Shown here one piece after another: positions 6,247-8,542 of a stretch of 8,542 nt of DNA. The notes beneath the pieces were generated by a model. It did not search any database. It had not been told where the DNA came from and saw nothing but the letters and a program-made list of their open reading frames with translations. This DNA is from an uncultured Pseudorhodobacter sp. (lineage in GTDB: Bacteria > Pseudomonadota > Alphaproteobacteria > Rhodobacterales > Rhodobacteraceae): contig CAMFLG010000112.1 in the NCBI GenBank assembly GCA_945957495.1, positions 1 through 8,542 of the forward strand, written 5' to 3'. Both the position numbers and the translations under genes were made by a program. The stretch's first letter is position 1; each line of letters opens with the position of its first letter.

Positions 6247-6414
6247 GGTGAGTCCATCCGTTCAATCATGGTGCATGAATTACTAAACACCACTCTTGAC
6301 GCAATAGGATTCTATCGATAGTTGTGCCCCCACGTTGTGCGGTGACAGGTTTCTCAATTGTACGACATGCACTATGTTGGTTCCGAGCGATGTTGCTTCG
6401 GAGCGTGCTGAGCC
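6247..6414. promoter_or_regulatory. Divergent promoter region between exported-protein genes and T4SS operon
   Basis: This 168-base spacer is more AT-rich than its flanks and must hold promoters for both directions. For the plus strand, TTGACG (6296-6301) is a good -35 candidate; a 15-base gap leads to GATAGT (6317-6322), a weak -10. The perfect palindrome CTATCGATAG (6312-6321) overlaps that -10 and could be an operator. A second small dyad, TCATG-gtg-CATGA (6266-6278), sits near the minus-strand start. These elements are visible, but their use is inferred. Confidence 0.4.
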
Positions 6415-6735
6415 ATGAGGAACTTGACCCCGGTGATCTTACAGGCCGGTTTGAAGGAGGCCCTGACCGAAGGCGGCATCGTCGAAGCCCATAGCGTGGA
6501 AGACGCAAAGAAGGTTGGAAACACCTGGACTGGCAACTGGCGCATTTATCTGCGCATCGGTGACCAGACCGCCCTTCTTGTCATTGCGCGCGGCCTCGAG
6601 CCTCGGGAGTTCAAGACCATTGCCGGTCTGATTTCCTTTGGGGTCGAGTTGGGTCTGACCACGGTGCCAGTACCTTTGAAGAAGGGCGAGAAGGCAACCT
6701 GGACCCATGGCACGGAGGCAGATTCTCAGAGCTAG
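6415..6735 (+). CDS. Conserved-looking small protein at head of T4SS operon, function unknown
   Basis: A 106-residue soluble alpha/beta protein with no signal peptide or membrane segment. It begins with a helix (TPVILQAGLKEALTEGG), followed by a strand-rich centre (TGNWRIYLRIGDQTALLVIARG) and a C-terminal helix and tail rich in lysine. I do not recognise a named family with confidence; plasmid partition-associated or operon-control proteins of this size are possible but unproven. The ATG at 6415 has GGAG 11 bases upstream, slightly long. Its 3' end overlaps the transglycosylase start by 29 bases, so the two are very likely translated together. It is the first plus-strand gene after the divergent promoter region. 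Confidence 0.65.
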   Translation: MRNLTPVILQAGLKEALTEGGIVEAHSVEDAKKVGNTWTGNWRIYLRIGDQTALLVIARGLEPREFKTIAGLISFGVELGLTTVPVPLKKGEKATWTHGTEADSQS

Positions 6736-7411
6736 CCTGGCCCTTTGCGGTGGCTTGACCCTATTGGGTCTTGGCGTTTCGCAAGGTGCCGCCGAGGTGA
6801 TCGACCTCGGTGCAGGCGGGAGCGATCTGCGTGTTCAGTCCGGAGTTCTCGATTTCGGGAAAACCATCCCCGTGCGGCAGACGCGCGAGGACACGGAGAC
6901 GGAGGCTGAGCCGTCTGAAAACCCCGATGCCACAGTTTGGCGGGCCTCCTATGGTGGCGAGAGGTCCGGGCGCGGCCCCACAGGGCGCGCCGACATCGAG
7001 GAATTGGTGCTGGACGTCGGCGACGACTACCTGCGCCATCCCGGGCTGAAAGAAGCCGGGCTGACGGGGACAGAATGGCTGGCCCTCTTCCGCGCCAATA
7101 TCGCGGTGGAGTCAGGCTTCAACCCGGACGCCCGCTCACCGGTGGGTGCGATCGGTCTTGGCCAGTTGATGCCGGACACTGCCGCGGTGCTCGGCGTCGA
7201 TCCTCATGATCCCGAAGAGAACCTGCGCGGGTCCGCACGGTATCTGCTTGCCCAACTTGAAGATTTTGGCGCGCCTGATCTGGCGCTCGCCGCCTATAAC
7301 GCGGGACCCGAGGCGGTCCGGAAATATGGCGGCATTCCCCCATATGCCGAGACCGAGGGCCACGTGGCCAAGGTGCTGCGGCTGACCACAACCACCCTTG
7401 CATTGGAGTAA
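6707..7411 (+). CDS. virB1: VirB1-like lytic transglycosylase
   Basis: A periplasmic muramidase that would open peptidoglycan locally for assembly of the type IV secretion channel. The 234-residue protein has a signal peptide (hydrophobic 9-27, cleavage near GAA-EV), then a charged linker (about 55-95) and an SLT/lysozyme-like domain (about 100-230). The expected active-site glutamate is E135 in IAVESGFNP, followed by the family motifs GLGQLMP (150-156), LAAYNAGP (194-201) and GIPPYAET (209-216). All key motifs are intact. The start overlaps the upstream 106-residue gene by 29 bases, and only four bases separate its stop from virB2. A housekeeping Slt-type enzyme is the alternative, but the position directly before virB2 favours VirB1. 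Confidence 0.88.
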   Translation: MARRQILRASLALCGGLTLLGLGVSQGAAEVIDLGAGGSDLRVQSGVLDFGKTIPVRQTREDTETEAEPSENPDATVWRASYGGERSGRGPTGRADIEELVLDVGDDYLRHPGLKEAGLTGTEWLALFRANIAVESGFNPDARSPVGAIGLGQLMPDTAAVLGVDPHDPEENLRGSARYLLAQLEDFGAPDLALAAYNAGPEAVRKYGGIPPYAETEGHVAKVLRLTTTTLALE

Positions 7412-7415
7412 CCTG

Positions 7416-7730
7416 ATGGTTCGATTTTTCTCGGGCGCGCAGCTGCCGCGCCTTTCGCTGCGCACCCTGCTTCTGGCCCTGCCGTTCTTTGCCATCCTCG
7501 CGGAACCTGCCCTCGCGCAGAACCTCGATCCCTTGGAAAACATGCTGCAGGTCGTGGTCGATGGGCTGACCGGCCCGATCGGGCGGTTGATCGCGATCCT
7601 TGCCGTGGTGGCAGCGGGCTACATGATGTTCACCGGCCGCCTGAACTGGCCGCTGTTCCTCGCGATCTTCTTCGGTGTCGTTCTGGTTTTCTCTGCCGCG
7701 ACGATCATCGACGGCTTCGCTGCTCCCTGA
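7416..7730 (+). CDS. virB2: VirB2/TrbC-family T4SS major pilin
   Basis: The subunit of the conjugative pilus. It has 104 residues, with a long signal sequence (hydrophobic 18-29, cleavage after ALA at 34, before QNLDP) and a mature part of about 70 residues with two hydrophobic helices (about 56-72 and 79-97) joined by a short loop containing TGRLNW. This is the usual VirB2 layout. GGAG lies 7 bases before the ATG at 7416, which decides this start over the ATG at 7398 inside the preceding gene. It follows the transglycosylase by four bases and is followed by a strong hairpin. Confidence 0.9.
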   Translation: MVRFFSGAQLPRLSLRTLLLALPFFAILAEPALAQNLDPLENMLQVVVDGLTGPIGRLIAILAVVAAGYMMFTGRLNWPLFLAIFFGVVLVFSAATIIDGFAAP

Positions 7731-7740
7731 GGCACAGGGC

Positions 7741-7779
7741 GGCAGGGCGGGGGGCTCGTAAAGCCCCCGCCCGCCTGCC
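7741..7779 (+). terminator. GC-rich stem-loop between virB2 and virB3
   Basis: GGGGGCT (7750-7756) pairs perfectly with AGCCCCC (7762-7768) around a five-base loop, CGTAA. The outer arms GGCAGG (7741-7746) and CCTGCC (7774-7779) extend the stem past a small internal loop. No U-run follows, and virB3 starts 18 bases later, so I read it as a partial terminator or an mRNA-stabilising or processing element that raises pilin output over downstream genes. Confidence 0.6.
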
Positions 7780-7797
7780 CGATCCGGATCTTTCCCC

Positions 7798-8073
7798 ATG
7801 CATGAAGCGCCTTTGTTCCTCGGCCTCACCCGGCCGCCGAAGATCTTCGGCCTGCCGATCGGGTATTTCGTGAGCCTCATGCTGGGCTCGGTCATCCCCT
7901 TTGTCGGGGCGAATGACTGGCGTTTCCTGCTGATCGGGGTTTTGGGCTATCCAGTTTTATGGTTCGTGGCGGATCGAAACCCGAACCTCTTTGAGACGGC
8001 AGCGGTGGTCTTCTCCCGCACCCCGCGCACGCGGAGCAAGTCAGCCTTTGGCGGAGACCGCCATGTCAGCTGA
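7798..8073 (+). CDS. virB3: VirB3 T4SS inner-membrane protein
   Basis: A 91-residue inner-membrane protein of the secretion channel that works with the VirB4 ATPase. It has two hydrophobic segments (about 18-38 and 42-58) and the family-like start LFLGLTRPPKIFGLP, plus a basic C-terminal tail. The size is typical. The ribosome binding site before ATG 7798 is weak (GGAT), in contrast to virB2. Its last 11 bases overlap the virB4 start, so the two are probably coupled. Confidence 0.88.
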   Translation: MHEAPLFLGLTRPPKIFGLPIGYFVSLMLGSVIPFVGANDWRFLLIGVLGYPVLWFVADRNPNLFETAAVVFSRTPRTRSKSAFGGDRHVS

Positions 8074-8542
8074 TCTGAAATCCCTGTTCCCGGCTACCCC
8101 CGCCCTGAAATCCGTCCTCAGCGCCGAGGATCTTGGCGCCGAGACGCTGGCGCGGCATCTACCGTGGTTGTCGGCACCTGCCGACGATCTGATCCTGACC
8201 CGACAGGGCGATCTGATCGCATCCGCCGTGGTCGATGGCCTCGACAGTTTCACGGTGGAAGAGGGAGAGATTTCCCTCGTCCCGGCCTCGCTTGCCCGAT
8301 TGATCGGGCAGTTGGGCGAAGGTTTCGGCTTCCATGTCTCGAAACTGACCCTGCCGGACTGGCCGCAGTTCAAAGGCTTCGATGCAGATCTTGACGCCAA
8401 GGGTGTCGTCGACGCGGATGCTTTTGCCGCCGCCGTAGACCGGCAGTGGCAAGCCCATCTTGTCTCCCGCGACCTGAAGCGTCGGGTTCTCATGGTCTCG
8501 GTCATCTTGCGCTCAGCCGCCTTGAAGCGCCTGCCGCTGATG
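8063..8542 (+). CDS. virB4: VirB4 T4SS ATPase, N-terminal part (runs off the window)
   Basis: The first 160 residues of the large ATPase that energises pilus assembly and substrate transfer; the family is usually near 800 residues, so about four fifths are missing. The frame starts at ATG 8063 with GGAG 6 bases upstream, overlaps virB3 by 11 bases, and stays open to the last base. The visible sequence (LPWLSAPADDLILTRQGDLIA near the start, later GFGFHVSKLTLPDW) fits the CagE/TrbE/VirB N-terminal domain. The Walker A and B motifs lie beyond the window. The call rests on this N-terminal style and on gene order after virB3. Confidence 0.85.
   Translation, partial: MSADLKSLFPATPALKSVLSAEDLGAETLARHLPWLSAPADDLILTRQGDLIASAVVDGLDSFTVEEGEISLVPASLARLIGQLGEGFGFHVSKLTLPDWPQFKGFDADLDAKGVVDADAFAAAVDRQWQAHLVSRDLKRRVLMVSVILRSAALKRLPLM

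Noticed and set aside
7741..7779. Hairpin as a full Rho-independent terminator
   Set aside because: There is no U-run after the stem and the operon continues directly into virB3 and virB4.
7119..7895. Long minus-strand frame opposite virB1-virB3
   Set aside because: It is Arg/Gly/Pro-rich and antisense to three well-recognised T4SS genes.

Overview
The window is GC-rich, tightly packed DNA from an alphaproteobacterium, most likely a member of the Rhodobacteraceae (Paracoccus/Roseobacter type). I infer this from codon use and protein style, not from a taxonomic marker. There is no rRNA, tRNA or CRISPR array. The gene mix is arsenic resistance next to a conjugative type IV secretion (VirB) locus, which points to a plasmid or integrative conjugative element.

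Positions 1-4013 hold an arsenic resistance cluster. It opens inside arsJ (+ strand), the organoarsenical efflux pump that works with a glyceraldehyde-3-phosphate dehydrogenase normally encoded beside it (outside this window). Facing it is a minus-strand operon read as arsR -> two-Rossmann-fold flavoprotein with a cysteine-rich tail -> second MFS transporter. The transporter's 3' end overlaps the 3' end of arsJ by 14 bases. A perfect 12-bp inverted repeat surrounds a TATAAT box ahead of arsR. Related half-sites recur between arsR and the flavoprotein gene, so ArsR probably controls both points.

Positions 4014-5247 are a junction. They hold a short plus-strand ORF with a good ribosome binding site that may be an integrase remnant, a 10-bp direct repeat, and a minus-strand gene for a helix-turn-helix protein of unknown function.

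Positions 5248-6414 hold two minus-strand genes for exported proteins. One resembles the TrbM/KikA conjugation family and the other is a small exported protein with two cysteines in its mature part. They are divergent from the plus-strand transfer operon, with a 168-base shared promoter region between them.

Positions 6415-8542 are the start of the T4SS operon: an unrecognised 106-residue protein, a VirB1-like lytic transglycosylase, the VirB2 pilin, a strong RNA hairpin, VirB3, and the first 160 residues of the VirB4 ATPase, which runs off the window.

The best candidate for something not well described is the arsR-flavoprotein-MFS operon, because of the flavoprotein's paired-cysteine tail and the operator half-sites repeated inside the operon.
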